64,000 nt of DNA from the NCBI RefSeq assembly GCF_030915465.1, contig NZ_CP133267.1, positions 1,711,001 to 1,775,000 of the forward strand. Direction: 5' to 3'. A model generated the notes under the pieces. That model was not told the origin of the DNA. It did not search any database and was given only the letters and a program-made list of their open reading frames with translations. Origin of the DNA: Neobacillus sp. PS3-34 (GTDB lineage Bacteria > Bacillota > Bacilli > Bacillales > Cytobacillaceae). The translations under genes were made by a program, and so were the position numbers. This document shows positions 33,767 to 43,611 of this stretch, in pieces; the stretch's first letter is position 1, and every line of letters starts with the position of its first letter.

Positions 33767-35434
33767 ATGAAGAAAAAAACGCTGCTATTACTCTATTTTA
33801 TTTTTAGTATTATATGGATAACGGGGACCAACCAGCTTCTGCAGCATTTCACACCCTCTCCAATGATTGAGCTTATCGGGCACTTAAAGGAACTCTTTTA
33901 TGTGGCGGTTACAGGTTGTTTCATTTACATTACGCTTAAAAGAACTGAGGAACGAAATGCGGCAAAAATCGAAGAAGAACGTTTGTCTACCCTGATTAAT
34001 TCGATGGTCGACTTTGTTAATTTTAAAGACGGGGAAGGTCGCTGGATTCAGGCAAACGAATTTGGTTTGAAGCTATTTCAAATAGAGCATGTTGATTATA
34101 AGGGTAAGAAAGACTCGGAGCTGGCCGAGTATTCAACTTACTATGCGGAAGCACTCCGTTATTGCGAAACGTCGGATGAGGAAGCGTGGCTTAATGGAAC
34201 GATCACCAGGGTAGAAGAAACCATTCCTCTCCCAGATGGAGGAATGAAAACCTTTGATGCTATTAAGGTTCCTCTTTTTAATCCGGACGGCAGCAGGCAG
34301 GGGCTGGTCATCATGGGAAGGGATATTACCGAACGGAAACATGTAGAAAAACTGCTCGCTGAAAGCCAGCAGCAATATAAATCGCTCTTTGACCATAGTC
34401 CTGATATTGTTTACTTAATTGATATCGAAGGTAATATCACTAATTTAAACCCACAATTTAAAACAATAACAGGCTATAATGCTGATGATTATATTGGAAA
34501 AAATGTTATTGATATTTTGCCTCAGCGTTATAAAGAATCTATATGCAATTTTTTTAAAACAGTGATTACGGAGATAAAACCTCAGATGTCGGAACTTAAA
34601 ATTAAAAACAACAATGGTGATGACATCATTCTGGAGTGTACTTCCCTTCCTATCATAGTAAACGGGAAAAGAGCAGGAATTATTGGGTATGGAAAAGACA
34701 TCACCCAACTCAGGAAGGCCGAAGAGCGTCTAAGAATGACAGAAAAACTATCTGTCGTAGGAGAACTGTCAGCTAGCGTAGCCCATGAAATCCGAAATCC
34801 GCTAACATCATTGATTGGTTTTGTTCAGCTAATGAGAAAGGAAGACGATAAGCACGAGTTTTACTACAAAATCATGCTTGAAGAATTAAATCGAATCAAT
34901 CATATTGTCGGAGAACTGCTGCTATTGGCTAAACCACAGCAAATTAATTTTACTATAGCGGATATTCAAGCGATTTTATATGACGTTGTGTCTCTGTTAA
35001 AAACAGAAGCCAACCTTCATAATATTCAGATTGATCTTTTGTTCCAGGAAAAAACATCATTAATCGAGTGTGAACCAAATCAACTGAAGCAATTATTTAT
35101 TAATATTATCAAAAATGCTGTAGAAGCTTCTGATGGCGGTGAATCTGTTTCCATTTCGCTTGATTACAAAGATAATGAAAAAGCTTCTATCTTAATAAAA
35201 GATAACGGCAGTGGCATGTCAAAGGATAGATTGGAAAAAATCGGCGAACCTTTCTATTCCTCAAAGGAAAAAGGAACTGGTTTAGGCTTGACCGTCAGTT
35301 CAAAAATTGTCCAGCAGCATAATGGATGCATGACTTTTAAGAGTGAAATTAACGAGGGTACAGAGGTTATGATAGAATTGCCGGTTAAAAATAGTCCTGG
35401 TTTGGTAACCGAAAAGGAAACATCTGTCCATTAA
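33767..35434 (+). CDS. orphan membrane sensor histidine kinase with PAS domains
   Basis: 555 residues, start behind AGGAGGAG. Two membrane helices with a short loop (residues about 5-24 and 44-60) are followed by two PAS domains (about 75-195 and 198-315). The dimerisation/phosphoacceptor helix has the H-box SASVAHEIRNPLTSLIGF (His about residue 341). The ATPase domain has the N-box NIIKNAVEA, G1 DNGSGM and G2 GTGLGL. No response regulator is adjacent. Orphan PAS kinases of this layout in bacilli (KinB, KinE and others) feed the sporulation phosphorelay, so a Spo0F partner is plausible but inferred. Confidence 0.88.
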   Translation: MKKKTLLLLYFIFSIIWITGTNQLLQHFTPSPMIELIGHLKELFYVAVTGCFIYITLKRTEERNAAKIEEERLSTLINSMVDFVNFKDGEGRWIQANEFGLKLFQIEHVDYKGKKDSELAEYSTYYAEALRYCETSDEEAWLNGTITRVEETIPLPDGGMKTFDAIKVPLFNPDGSRQGLVIMGRDITERKHVEKLLAESQQQYKSLFDHSPDIVYLIDIEGNITNLNPQFKTITGYNADDYIGKNVIDILPQRYKESICNFFKTVITEIKPQMSELKIKNNNGDDIILECTSLPIIVNGKRAGIIGYGKDITQLRKAEERLRMTEKLSVVGELSASVAHEIRNPLTSLIGFVQLMRKEDDKHEFYYKIMLEELNRINHIVGELLLLAKPQQINFTIADIQAILYDVVSLLKTEANLHNIQIDLLFQEKTSLIECEPNQLKQLFINIIKNAVEASDGGESVSISLDYKDNEKASILIKDNGSGMSKDRLEKIGEPFYSSKEKGTGLGLTVSSKIVQQHNGCMTFKSEINEGTEVMIELPVKNSPGLVTEKETSVH

Positions 35435-35462
35435 TAGCAATGCTCATCGTGGTGGAAAATGA

Positions 35463-35512
35463 TAATGGGGCATCGGAATTCATATTGATGGATTCCGATG
35501 TCCCATTATTTT
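35463..35512. terminator. bidirectional terminator
   Basis: AATGGGGCATCGGAAT / ATTCCGATGTCCCATT, then TATTTTATC. It is shared by the kinase gene and the convergent membrane protein gene. Confidence 0.88.
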
Positions 35513-35963
35513 ATCTTAGTCGCTTTAAAATCAGTTGAAATCCATAAATGATTAAAGAATAGCTCATAAAGGATAAAAATATATGCTTGGGTGTAAAATT
35601 CACTAATCTAAAGAGTTTTAACCTTTGATAAAATTTACATAAAAGGTATGAAAAAAATGAATCCATTATGACATTTACCAAAAAATAGCGTTTGAATTTC
35701 CCAAAGGTAAAATGAAAGATCCACAATGTTCCTACACAAAAAGGCCCCAGTATAAAACTAATATCATTTAAAATTTTAGCCTTCAGCCCTCCATTAACCA
35801 CCCACCATTTGTAAGGAACTGCCAATATACACATTCCCGCTACAAGCAAAGAGGCAAGCAATGTGGTTGGTGAAAATTTCCTTAAGGAGTCTTTAGGCAT
35901 GAAAAGAATAGAAATCCAAGGAAGCGTTAGTTGGACGATTCGAATAATAGTAGGGATCCTCAT
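35511..35963 (-). CDS. integral membrane protein of unknown function (CBO0543-like)
   Basis: 150 residues from the ATG at 35963, which has AAGGAGG nine bases upstream; longer in-frame starts lack this. Four or five hydrophobic helices, with aromatic-rich segments such as VPYKWWVVNGG and IFHFTFGKFKRYFLVN. The layout resembles the CBO0543 family of small clostridial and bacillary membrane proteins, whose function is unknown. It is monocistronic. Confidence 0.65.
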   Translation of the reverse strand: MRIPTIIRIVQLTLPWISILFMPKDSLRKFSPTTLLASLLVAGMCILAVPYKWWVVNGGLKAKILNDISFILGPFCVGTLWIFHFTFGKFKRYFLVNVIMDSFFSYLLCKFYQRLKLFRLVNFTPKHIFLSFMSYSLIIYGFQLILKRLR

Positions 35964-36064
35964 TAGGAATGACCTCCTTTTTCTTAACTTCCCCAACATT
36001 TGGCATACCATGTGTAAAAAAATAGCCCTAAAGATTCCCAGGTATCAAAAGCCGCTTCCAAATC

Positions 36065-36108
36065 AAAAAAGCAGTGAATTTTATTTGCAAAATCCACTGC
36101 TTTTTTAT
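36065..36108 (-). terminator. terminator of the RimJ-type acetyltransferase gene
   Basis: AAAAAAGCAGTG...CACTGCTTTTTT hairpin about 100 bases past the stop codon at 36207. The loop is longer than usual (about 18 bases). Confidence 0.7.
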
Positions 36109-36206
36109 TCATTTCTTATAAATCTGTTATAAGTAAACCGTGATAATTTATTAATCAAACGTTTGATTAAATTGACTTGGAAGCAGTCACAGCAAGGATT
36201 TTCACA

Positions 36207-36806
36207 TTATCCTTTTACTTCATTCTCTAAAGCTCCGGCAGGAATTTGTACGAATTCCTCTTTTAAAATGGAATACATTTTCAGATCCCAGTGTTTGCCC
36301 TTGATCTTCATTCCTTTCCTTAAAATCCCCTCAAATGTCATGCCTGCCTTTTCCATTACCCGTGCAGAACCGATATTTTCGGTGAAACAGCGTGCCTGGA
36401 TACGGACGAGGTCCATTTTTTCAAAGCCAAAACGAATCAGCTCTTTTGTGGCCTCGGTGGTAATGCCTTTATCCCAATAATCCGGTGAAATCACATATCC
36501 CATCTCTGCACTATTATGCTTGGGCTGCCATGTAACAAAATCAATCGTACCAATCATTTTACGATTCTCTTTATACTCAATCGCCCACGGAGCTACTTTT
36601 CCATTCAAATATTGATTTAGGACAAAACCCAAAAATTCTTTAGTATCTGATAGAGTTTGGTGCGTATCCCATGTTACATATTTAGAAACCTCTTTTTTGG
36701 AGCAATAGTAAAACATATCCTCCAGGTCTTTACTTTCCACTTTCCTTAAAATGAGTCGCTCTGTTTCCAATATTGGCAGATCCCCATAAATATCTTCAAT
36801 CTCCAT
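36207..36806 (-). CDS. RimJ/RimL-type GNAT acetyltransferase
   Basis: 199 residues from the ATG at 36806 (MEIEDIYGDLPILETERLILRK), chosen for the GGAGTG ribosome site. The family opening ETERLILRKVESKDLEDMF, the AEMGYVISPDYWDKGITTEAT CoA-binding stretch and the ARVMEKAGMTFEGILRKGM end are diagnostic. Members acetylate N-termini of ribosomal proteins or amino groups of small molecules. There is no substrate clue from neighbours. Confidence 0.88.
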   Translation of the reverse strand: MEIEDIYGDLPILETERLILRKVESKDLEDMFYYCSKKEVSKYVTWDTHQTLSDTKEFLGFVLNQYLNGKVAPWAIEYKENRKMIGTIDFVTWQPKHNSAEMGYVISPDYWDKGITTEATKELIRFGFEKMDLVRIQARCFTENIGSARVMEKAGMTFEGILRKGMKIKGKHWDLKMYSILKEEFVQIPAGALENEVKG

Positions 36807-36948
36807 CTTGATCACTCCAGAATCTCCTAAGATATAAAAATTATACAAAATATTCTAAAAAGATGTCACTAAAACAATTCTAGCCCCTGCTTCAAAATTC
36901 CCAGTCATGATATGATAGTAAGAGATATGTTTAAGGAGATGAGAAAAG

Positions 36949-38181
36949 TTGAAAAACGAAATCATTGAACGATTTACTTCCTATGTAAAAGTGGACACAC
37001 AGTCCGATGATAACAGTGAAACATGCCCTTCAACACCGGGGCAGCTTACCCTTGCTCGCAATTTAGTTGAAGAATTAAAGGCAATCGGTATGGAAGAAGT
37101 AACAATGGATGAAAACGGCTATGTAATGGCCACACTTCCTTCCAATACGGACAAAGACGTACCGGTGATCGGCTTTTTAGCCCATGTCGATACGGCAACT
37201 GACTTCACTGGTAAAAATGTAAATCCGCAAATTGTTGAGAACTATGATGGAAATGACATCACGTTAAATGAATCCCTACATATCATCATGAAAACAAAGG
37301 ATTTCCCACAGCTGCCTGAATATAAAGGCCACACACTGATTACAACAGATGGCACGACCCTTCTTGGCGCAGATAACAAAGCCGGAATTGCCGAAATCAT
37401 GACAGCGATGGCTTTTTTGATAAAGCATCCTGAAATCAAGCACGGAAAAATTAGAGTCGCTTTTACCCCGGATGAGGAAATTGGCAGAGGACCCCATAAA
37501 TTCGATGTGGAGGCGTTTAATGCCAAGTATGCCTATACGATGGATGGCGGCCCGCTTGGAGAATTGGAATTCGAAAGCTTTAATGCAGCCTCGGCTAAAA
37601 TTTCGATTAAAGGGTCAAACATCCATCCTGGAACAGCCAAAAATAAAATGGTGAACTCAGCTAAAATCGCAATGGAATTAAACAGCCTGCTTCCTGCAGA
37701 AGAAGCTCCCGAACATACGGAAGGCTATGAAGGCTTCTTTCACCTCATTTCTTTTAATGGCGACGTAGAGAATACGAGTCTGTACTATATCATCAGGGAT
37801 TTTGATAAAAATAATTTCGAGTCGCGCAAAACAAAGATTGCATCGATTGTGGAAGAACTTAAGCAAAAATATGGAGAGAGCAGCATCACATTGGAGCTGA
37901 AGGATTCCTATTACAATATGCGTGAGAAAATCGAGCCGGTTAAGTTTATTGTCGACCTTGCTCATGAAGCAATGGAAAAGCTTGAAATCAAGCCCATCAT
38001 TAAACCGATCCGCGGCGGTACGGACGGTTCCCAGCTTTCCTACATGGGACTCCCAACACCGAATATTTTCACTGGCGGTGAAAACTACCACGGAAAATAT
38101 GAATTCATCTCAGTAGATAACATGATTAAAGCGGTTAACGTAATTGTAGAAGTCGTTAAGCTTTTTGAAGAAAGAGCGTAA
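36949..38181 (+). CDS. pepT: peptidase T (tripeptide aminopeptidase)
   Basis: 410-residue M20 zinc aminopeptidase that removes the N-terminal residue of tripeptides in the cytoplasm. TTG start at 36949 behind AAGGAG. Metal and catalytic residues: HVDTATDF (His/Asp), [11 protein letters not shown] (bridging Asp), [12 protein letters not shown] (Glu pair), and [11 protein letters not shown] near the end (last His). [10 protein letters not shown] matches the family. The gene is monocistronic and intact. Confidence 0.95.
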   Translation: MKNEIIERFTSYVKVDTQSDDNSETCPSTPGQLTLARNLVEELKAIGMEEVTMDENGYVMATLPSNTDKDVPVIGFLAHVDTATDFTGKNVNPQIVENYDGNDITLNESLHIIMKTKDFPQLPEYKGHTLITTDGTTLLGADNKAGIAEIMTAMAFLIKHPEIKHGKIRVAFTPDEEIGRGPHKFDVEAFNAKYAYTMDGGPLGELEFESFNAASAKISIKGSNIHPGTAKNKMVNSAKIAMELNSLLPAEEAPEHTEGYEGFFHLISFNGDVENTSLYYIIRDFDKNNFESRKTKIASIVEELKQKYGESSITLELKDSYYNMREKIEPVKFIVDLAHEAMEKLEIKPIIKPIRGGTDGSQLSYMGLPTPNIFTGGENYHGKYEFISVDNMIKAVNVIVEVVKLFEERA

Positions 38182-38225
38182 AGCATAGCCATCCCCCTAT
38201 TTATAGGGGAGTGGCTTATTTTTAC
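38182..38225 (+). terminator. terminator after pepT
   Basis: AGCCATCCCC-tatttata-GGGGAGTGGCT followed by TATTTTTA, starting at the pepT stop codon. Confidence 0.8.
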
Positions 38226-38244
38226 ATACTAAGGGGGATTATGA

Positions 38245-39278
38245 ATGGAGCCAACAACCGTTTTGGTGACAGGAGGAACAGGATATGTAGCTTCCTGGCT
38301 GGTGAAGGATCTTTTAGGAGAAGGTCATGACGTAAGAATTACGGTTCGGGATAAAGACAAAAAGGATAAGTATCAGCATCTTTTGGATATTGAAAAACAA
38401 ACACCTGGAACTCTTACAGTCTATGAGGCTGATCTGCTAAAGGAAGGCAGCTTTGATGAAGCTGCGAATGGCTGCGATTATGTTTTTCATACTGCGTCCC
38501 CTTTCTATATTAGCGGGATTAAGGATGCGGAGAATGAACTCGTTAAACCCGCAAAAGAGGGTACACGGAATGTACTGTCTGCAGTAAATAAGTCCGATTC
38601 AGTCAAGAGAGTAGTCTTAACGAGCAGCGTTGTATCCATCTTTGGCGATAATAGGGATATGGCAGAAAAAAAAGAATTCACTGAAGCAGATTGGAATACC
38701 ACTAGTTCAGCAGAGCATCAGCCTTATAGTTTTTCGAAAACCGTGGCTGAGAAAGAAGCCTGGGAAATAGCACAGGCACAGAACCGATGGGATTTAGTAA
38801 CGATTAATCCCGGATTTATTTTACGCCATCCATCGCAAAGCGGACAGATTCAACGAGTATTTCAACCATCCGTTCCTTTTTAAAGGGAGATTATAAAGTA
38901 GGTGTTCCCAGCCTGGTGAGTGGGACGGTGGACGTACGGGATATCGCCAGGGCTCATTGCCTTGCTGCATTTACCAAAAAGGCATATGGGAGATACATAA
39001 TATCAAATGAGGATGCCACGTTCCTTGATATGGCCAGGCTTATCGAGAAGAACTTTCCAAATAAATACCCATTGCCCCGGCGGATGGTTCCAAAGCCACT
39101 CATTTGGCTGATTGCACCCACTGTTGGTTTAACAAGGAATTATGTAAGCAAAAACGTTGGATATCCCGTCAAATTTAATAACAGCAAAAGTGTTAAAGGA
39201 CTTGGAATGACCTATAGAAGCCTGGAAACTACACTCGTTGACCAGGTGAAGCAGATGGAAGAAGACCGTGTAATTTAA
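38245..39278 (+). CDS. NAD(P)-dependent aldehyde/dihydroflavonol reductase-like SDR (frameshifted)
   Basis: About 344 residues of the extended SDR family. The NAD(P) site is VTGGTGYVASWLVKDLL. The substrate-side motifs are FHTASPF and the catalytic YxxxK in PYSFSKTVAEKEAW. The frame breaks at TTACGCCATCC near 38825. The family reads INPGFILGPS here, so TTAGGCCCATCC is the probable true sequence. The second part then reads TDSTSISTIRSFLKGDYKVG up to the stop at 39278. Relatives reduce ketones and aldehydes such as methylglyoxal or cinnamoyl-type substrates. Monocistronic between two terminators. Confidence 0.82.
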
Positions 39279-39307
39279 AAAAGCTAACCCAAGGTTAGCT
39301 TTTTTGC
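39277..39307. terminator. bidirectional terminator
   Basis: AAAAAGCTAACC-caa-GGTTAGCTTTTT between the reductase gene and the convergent formate/nitrite transporter gene. Confidence 0.92.
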
Positions 39308-39312
39308 TATTT

Positions 39313-40139
39313 TCACATTCCCCCGGTCTTTTTCAGTGGGAAAGAATAGTCAGAGACCTTGGGCTCCGTTTTAACCTCCCTTTTTTTGTAGGCAAACCAG
39401 TAAGCCATGGCCACAAACATGCTTCCGCCAACCGCATTCCCTAAAAAAACGGGCACAAAATTTTGAAGGTATTCATACCAGGTAAAATGGCTGCGAAAAT
39501 CGCAGCAGGAACAACAAACATATTTGCCACAACGTGCTGAAATCCAATCGCCACAAACGTCATCGTCGGGAACCAGATACCCGCAATTTTCCCTGTAATA
39601 TCTTCCGCTCCGTAAGAAAGCCAAACTGCTGCCGCTACTAGCCAATTGCAGCCGATCCCGGATAAAAGGTGTAGAAAGCTTGCTTCAAGTTTATGTTCTG
39701 CAATGCTGACGGTTTTTCCTAAAAAAGGACCTGTTTCTGTCATACCGACAAGATGGCCGAAAACATAGGCGACAAATATGGCACCTATAAAATTACTGAT
39801 AGTAATTAAGGACCAGTTTTTGATGACCGTTTTTGTGTTAATTTGGTGTGCAAGCCTAGCAAGCGGGACAGCCATCATATTCCCTGTCAGCAGCTCCCCT
39901 CCCGCCAGAAGTGTAAGAATAAGTCCGATCGGGAAAACCGAAGCACCGATTAAGCTGCCTAATCCTTCAAGAGATGCCGGCAGGGTTGCCGTAACACGGA
40001 TGTACAGCAGGTACCCAAGTGCAATAAACGCTCCTGCCTCAAAACCCAGAATTAATGTTTCAGCCAGCGGATACTTCGTTTTCTTCACACCATTTCCGAC
40101 GGTAATTTCCATGATTTGTTCAGGCTTAAAGTATGCCAT
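39313..40139 (-). CDS. ywcJ: formate/nitrite transporter family protein (YwcJ-like, frameshifted)
   Basis: FNT-family pentameric channel for formate, nitrite or a similar monovalent anion. About 275 residues and six helices after repair near 39489, where GCAGCC becomes GCAGGCC and yields the family motif HFTWYEYLQNFVPVFLGNAVGG. The first part holds GVKKTKYPLAETLILGFEAGAFIALGYLLY. The ATG at 40139 has GAAGGG upstream. A Rex-type operator (40171-40188) lies over the promoter. In B. subtilis the FNT gene ywcJ is a known member of the Rex regulon, which supports the symbol and predicts induction when NADH rises under low oxygen. Confidence 0.82.
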
Positions 40140-40170
40140 GACTTTCTTTCCCTTCAAGAATATTTTTTAA

Positions 40171-40188
40171 ATGTGAAATTCTTCACAT
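40171..40188 (-). promoter_or_regulatory. Rex-type operator upstream of ywcJ
   Basis: ATGTGAAATTCTTCACAT is an 18-base perfect inverted repeat (TGTGAA-ATTC-TTCACA). It matches the Rex consensus TTGTGAANNNNTTCACAA except at the two outermost bases. It also fits an FNR/CRP half-site pair (TGTGA-N6-TCACA), so FNR is the alternative. Confidence 0.7.
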
Positions 40189-40593
40189 AAATCTTTATTA
40201 TTATTTTAACTCAGTTCCCACGCAGTTCCGTGTGAACAATTATTTACTCTTTTTAAAGCGTTTTCATTTTTTTATTCAAGTAACCCCTAAAAATTATTGG
40301 ATTATTTTTTAAAAAATTTTTTTATCCTTCTCTTTCTTTATGCAGCAACAATGTAAACGCTACCAATTATTTCTGATTTTTTAGAATTGTCAGATTATAT
40401 ATTGACCATGTTTTTGAATGGTTGTATTATTAACGACAATATATAAATTACCTATCAAATTAAAATGAATTCCATTTATAAAGAAGCCTTTGTCCATGAC
40501 TTCAATTGAAAACGTTAAGGAATAAGGCTGTTCTTTTAACCTTTGATTTTATCCATTTAAAGCTGTAAATCCTTAAAGATAGGGGCGGTATCA
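40189..40593. other. gene-free AT-rich region upstream of ilvE
   Basis: About 400 bases with no supported gene. It must contain the ilvE-ilvD promoter. AATTGTCAGATTATA (40385-40399) agrees with the CodY motif AATTTTCWGAAAATT at 11 of 15 positions, which is weak in such AT-rich DNA. Confidence 0.4.
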
Positions 40594-41493
40594 ATGAGCA
40601 CTCAATGGATTTTTCTTAGCGGTAAATTCGTTAAGAAGGAAGAAGCGGTTGTTTCAGTTTACGATCACGGTTTTTTGTATGGAGACGGTGTATTTGAAGG
40701 CATTCGGGTTTACAGCGGTAACGTTTTTAAACTTGAAGCTCATCTAAAAAGGCTGTATGAGTCGGCTCAATCCATCATGCTGAGTATTCCATACACAAAA
40801 GAGGAACTAGTTCAAATCATCGTTGACACAGTCACTAAAAACGAGCTGCAAAGTGCTTACATTCGGGTTGTGGTTTCACGGGGACCTGGAAACCTTGGCC
40901 TTGATCCTGCCTCCTGCTCCAATCCCCGCGTTATTGTAATTGCGGAACCACTGGCAATCTATCCGAAAGAGCTATATCAGCGCGGCATAAAGATCGCTTC
41001 CGTCGCAAGCAGGAGAAATAGGCCAGATGTCCTTAGCCCGCAAATCAAATCGTTAAACTATTTAAATAACATTCTCGTAAAACTCGAAGCCAATCAGGCA
41101 GGTGTACAAGAAGCTTTAATGCTGAATGACCAGGGCTATGTAACCGAAGGTTCTTCCGATAATATTTTCATTGTAAAAAATGGATCTATTCTTACCCCGC
41201 CTGTCTATCTGGGCGCATTGGAAGGAATTACGAGAAATGCAATTATCGAGATTGCGAAAGAAAAAGGCTATGAATTAAAAGAAACTCCTTTTACGAGGCA
41301 TGATGTGTATGTGGCAGACGAGGTTTTCCTAACCGGCACTGCTGTTGAAGTTATTCCTGTAATTGAAGTGGATGGCAGAAAAATAAATGAAGGGATACCC
41401 GGAAATATCACTCTCCATATGCTGGAGGAATTCCAACGTCTAGTTAAGTTGGACGGGGTAGCCTGCTATACTTCAGAAACCCAAACTGCATAA
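40594..41493 (+). CDS. ilvE: branched-chain amino acid aminotransferase
   Basis: 299-residue fold-type IV PLP enzyme that transaminates the 2-keto acids to valine, leucine and isoleucine. VYDHGFLYGDGVFEGIRVY opens the family, the Schiff-base Lys is in SPQIKSLNYLNNILVK (about residue 157), and EGSSDNIFIVK and VFLTGTAVEVIPV complete the active site. The class IV D-amino acid transaminases are close relatives, but the position ahead of ilvD and the ilv-leu genes favours IlvE. It is 15 bases from ilvD and shares its ribosome-site-rich spacer. Confidence 0.92.
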   Translation: MSTQWIFLSGKFVKKEEAVVSVYDHGFLYGDGVFEGIRVYSGNVFKLEAHLKRLYESAQSIMLSIPYTKEELVQIIVDTVTKNELQSAYIRVVVSRGPGNLGLDPASCSNPRVIVIAEPLAIYPKELYQRGIKIASVASRRNRPDVLSPQIKSLNYLNNILVKLEANQAGVQEALMLNDQGYVTEGSSDNIFIVKNGSILTPPVYLGALEGITRNAIIEIAKEKGYELKETPFTRHDVYVADEVFLTGTAVEVIPVIEVDGRKINEGIPGNITLHMLEEFQRLVKLDGVACYTSETQTA

Positions 41494-41508
41494 TGTTAGG
41501 AGGAAGCC

Positions 41509-43177
41509 ATGCGAAGCGACATGATTAAAAAAGGGATTGACCGGGCTCCCCATCGCAGTCTCTTATATGCAACCGGAGTAAAGGTCAGTGATCTCGAAAA
41601 ACCGTTTATTGGTGTATGTAACTCCTATATCGATATTATCCCAGGACACCGCCATCTCAACCGTTTTGCAGAAATTGTGAAGGAGGCTATCCGTGAAGCA
41701 GGGGGAATTCCTTTTGAATTTAACACAATTGGTGTTGATGACGGAATTGCGATGGGGCATATCGGGATGCGCTATTCCCTCCCCAGCCGAGAGATTATTG
41801 CGGACAGTGCTGAAACGGTTATAAATGCGCATTGGTTTGATGGAGTCTTTTATATTCCTAACTGCGACAAAATCACACCCGGTATGTTAATGGCTGCAGC
41901 AAGAACGAATGTCCCTTCTGTCTTTGTTTCAGGCGGGCCAATGGAAGCAGGCATTTCTTCAACAGGCAAAAATCTTTCACTAGTATCGGTTTTTGAAGGA
42001 GTTGGAGCCTATCACAACGGATCCATTTCCCAAAAGGAGCTTCTCGATCTCGAAACAAATGCCTGTCCAACGTGCGGATCTTGTTCAGGAATGTTTACAG
42101 CCAACAGCATGAACTGCCTGATGGAAGTTCTCGGGTTAACAGTTCCCGGAAACGGAACCATCGTCGCAACCTCGGAAGAAAGGCATGGCCTGATTCGTGA
42201 GGCTGCAAGGCATCTGATCGAATTAGTTAAAAACGATGTCCGCCCAAGGGATATTTTAACAAAAGAAGCATTTGACAATGCATTTGCACTGGATATGGCC
42301 ATGGGAGGTTCCACTAACACGGTACTCCACACATTGGCCATCGCCCATGAAGCCGGGATTGATTATGATTTACGCGAGATTAACCGCATTGCGGAAAAAG
42401 TACCATATTTATCAAAGATTAGCCCTGCCTCCGATTATTCCATGCAGGATGTTCACGAAGCCGGAGGCGTCAGTGCGATCATCAATGAACTGTGCCAGAT
42501 TGACGGGCTCATTCACAAAGACTGCATTACCATTACTGGAAAATCCATCTCTGAAAACGTAAGGGACGCTAAAATCACAAATGAACAGGTAATTCGAACA
42601 AAAGAAAATCCATACAGCCCAGTTGGCGGACTCTCTATCCTTTTTGGAAACCTGGCTCCAGATGGTGGCGTGATAAAAGTTGGCGCTGTCGACCCTGCTA
42701 TCAAGACCTTCCTTGGCGAGGCAATTGTTTTTGAATCACAGGACGAAGCCCAGGCTGGTATTGACAATGGCATCGTACAGCCAGGCCATGTGGTTGTCAT
42801 CCGCTATGAAGGGCCAAAAGGCGGTCCAGGAATGCCAGAAATGCTCGCACCAACCTCTGCCATTGCCGGTCGGGGACTTGATAAGGAAGTAGCTCTCATT
42901 ACAGACTGGCCGTTTCTCAGGAGCAAGCCGAGGCATTTCAGTCGGGCATATCTCACCGGAAGCTGCAGAAGGCGGACCAATTGCCTTCGTTGAAAATGGC
43001 GACCCCATATTAATAGATTTAAGAACACGCTCCATCGAACATCTCGTTGATGAAGCAGTTTTAAAAGAAAGGCGAGCGTCCTGGGAAAAACCGGAGCCTA
43101 AAATAAAATCGGGATATCTCGCAAAATACGCTAAGCTTGTCACCTCCGCCAATACGGGCGGAGTCATGAAGATATAA
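41509..43177 (+). CDS. ilvD: dihydroxy-acid dehydratase (frameshifted)
   Basis: Fe-S enzyme that dehydrates dihydroxyisovalerate and its homologue to the 2-keto acids of valine and isoleucine. Cluster cysteines appear in [11 protein letters not shown] and [18 protein letters not shown]. The frame is lost at the GGCC at 42908-42911, where [23 protein letters not shown] should read through; one extra base is present. After correction the protein has 555 residues and ends [14 protein letters not shown] at 43177, a normal length. It is cotranscribed with ilvE. A T-box leader directly follows. Confidence 0.93.
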
Positions 43178-43214
43178 AAACTTAGGATTAGTTATGCAAC
43201 AGTAAAAACCAAAT

Positions 43215-43543
43215 CTAGTAAATCGATGACGGGAATAAAGGAATAAGAACTTGTATTCACAGAGAGCCGGGGTTGCTGGAAGCTCGGCATTACAACTTAT
43301 TCCGACATCATCCCTGAGTGCTGGGCCAACGGATCTCCCCATTAGGCTCAGCCAGGTATTCCTCTGAATACCTGTTATCAAAAAGAAACGGTTTTCTTTC
43401 AAATGAAAACCGCTTCATAAGGCAGCATTTGAAAAAATGCTGTAAATCCGGGTGGTACCGTGAAAAGCAAAGGCCTTTTCTCCCGTTTAATTCTGTGTAT
43501 TTGCGTATATGCAGTTTATTCGGACAGGAATAGGCCTTTTTTC
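43215..43543 (+). promoter_or_regulatory. T-box riboswitch leader of ilvB, probably isoleucine-specific
   Basis: A long gene-free leader with the T-box sequence GGGTGGTACCG at 43450-43460. Stem I pairs GGAATAAG (43240-43247) with CTTATTCC (43296-43303). Immediately 3' on the specifier side is GAC-ATC-A, so the specifier codon is read as ATC (43307-43309, Ile), with purine A after it. Uncharged tRNA-Ile would stabilise the antiterminator (GCAGCATTTG...AAATGCTGT to the T-box) and let transcription reach ilvB. B. subtilis uses a Leu (CUC) specifier at this operon. Confidence 0.85.
43466..43543 (+). terminator. regulated terminator of the T-box leader
   Basis: AAAGGCCT near 43468-43477 pairs with AGGCCTTTTTT at 43532-43542. 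Formation competes with the antiterminator that contains the T-box bases. Confidence 0.75.
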
Positions 43544-43611
43544 ATTGTTTTAAAAGCCCAGCAAAGCTGAGTTTTTAAATAGTTTACTAAATTCCAAGGA
43601 GGGATCACTAC

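Noticed and set aside
40385..40399. CodY box upstream of ilvE
   Set aside because: Only 11 of 15 positions match in very AT-rich DNA, so it is not distinguishable from background.
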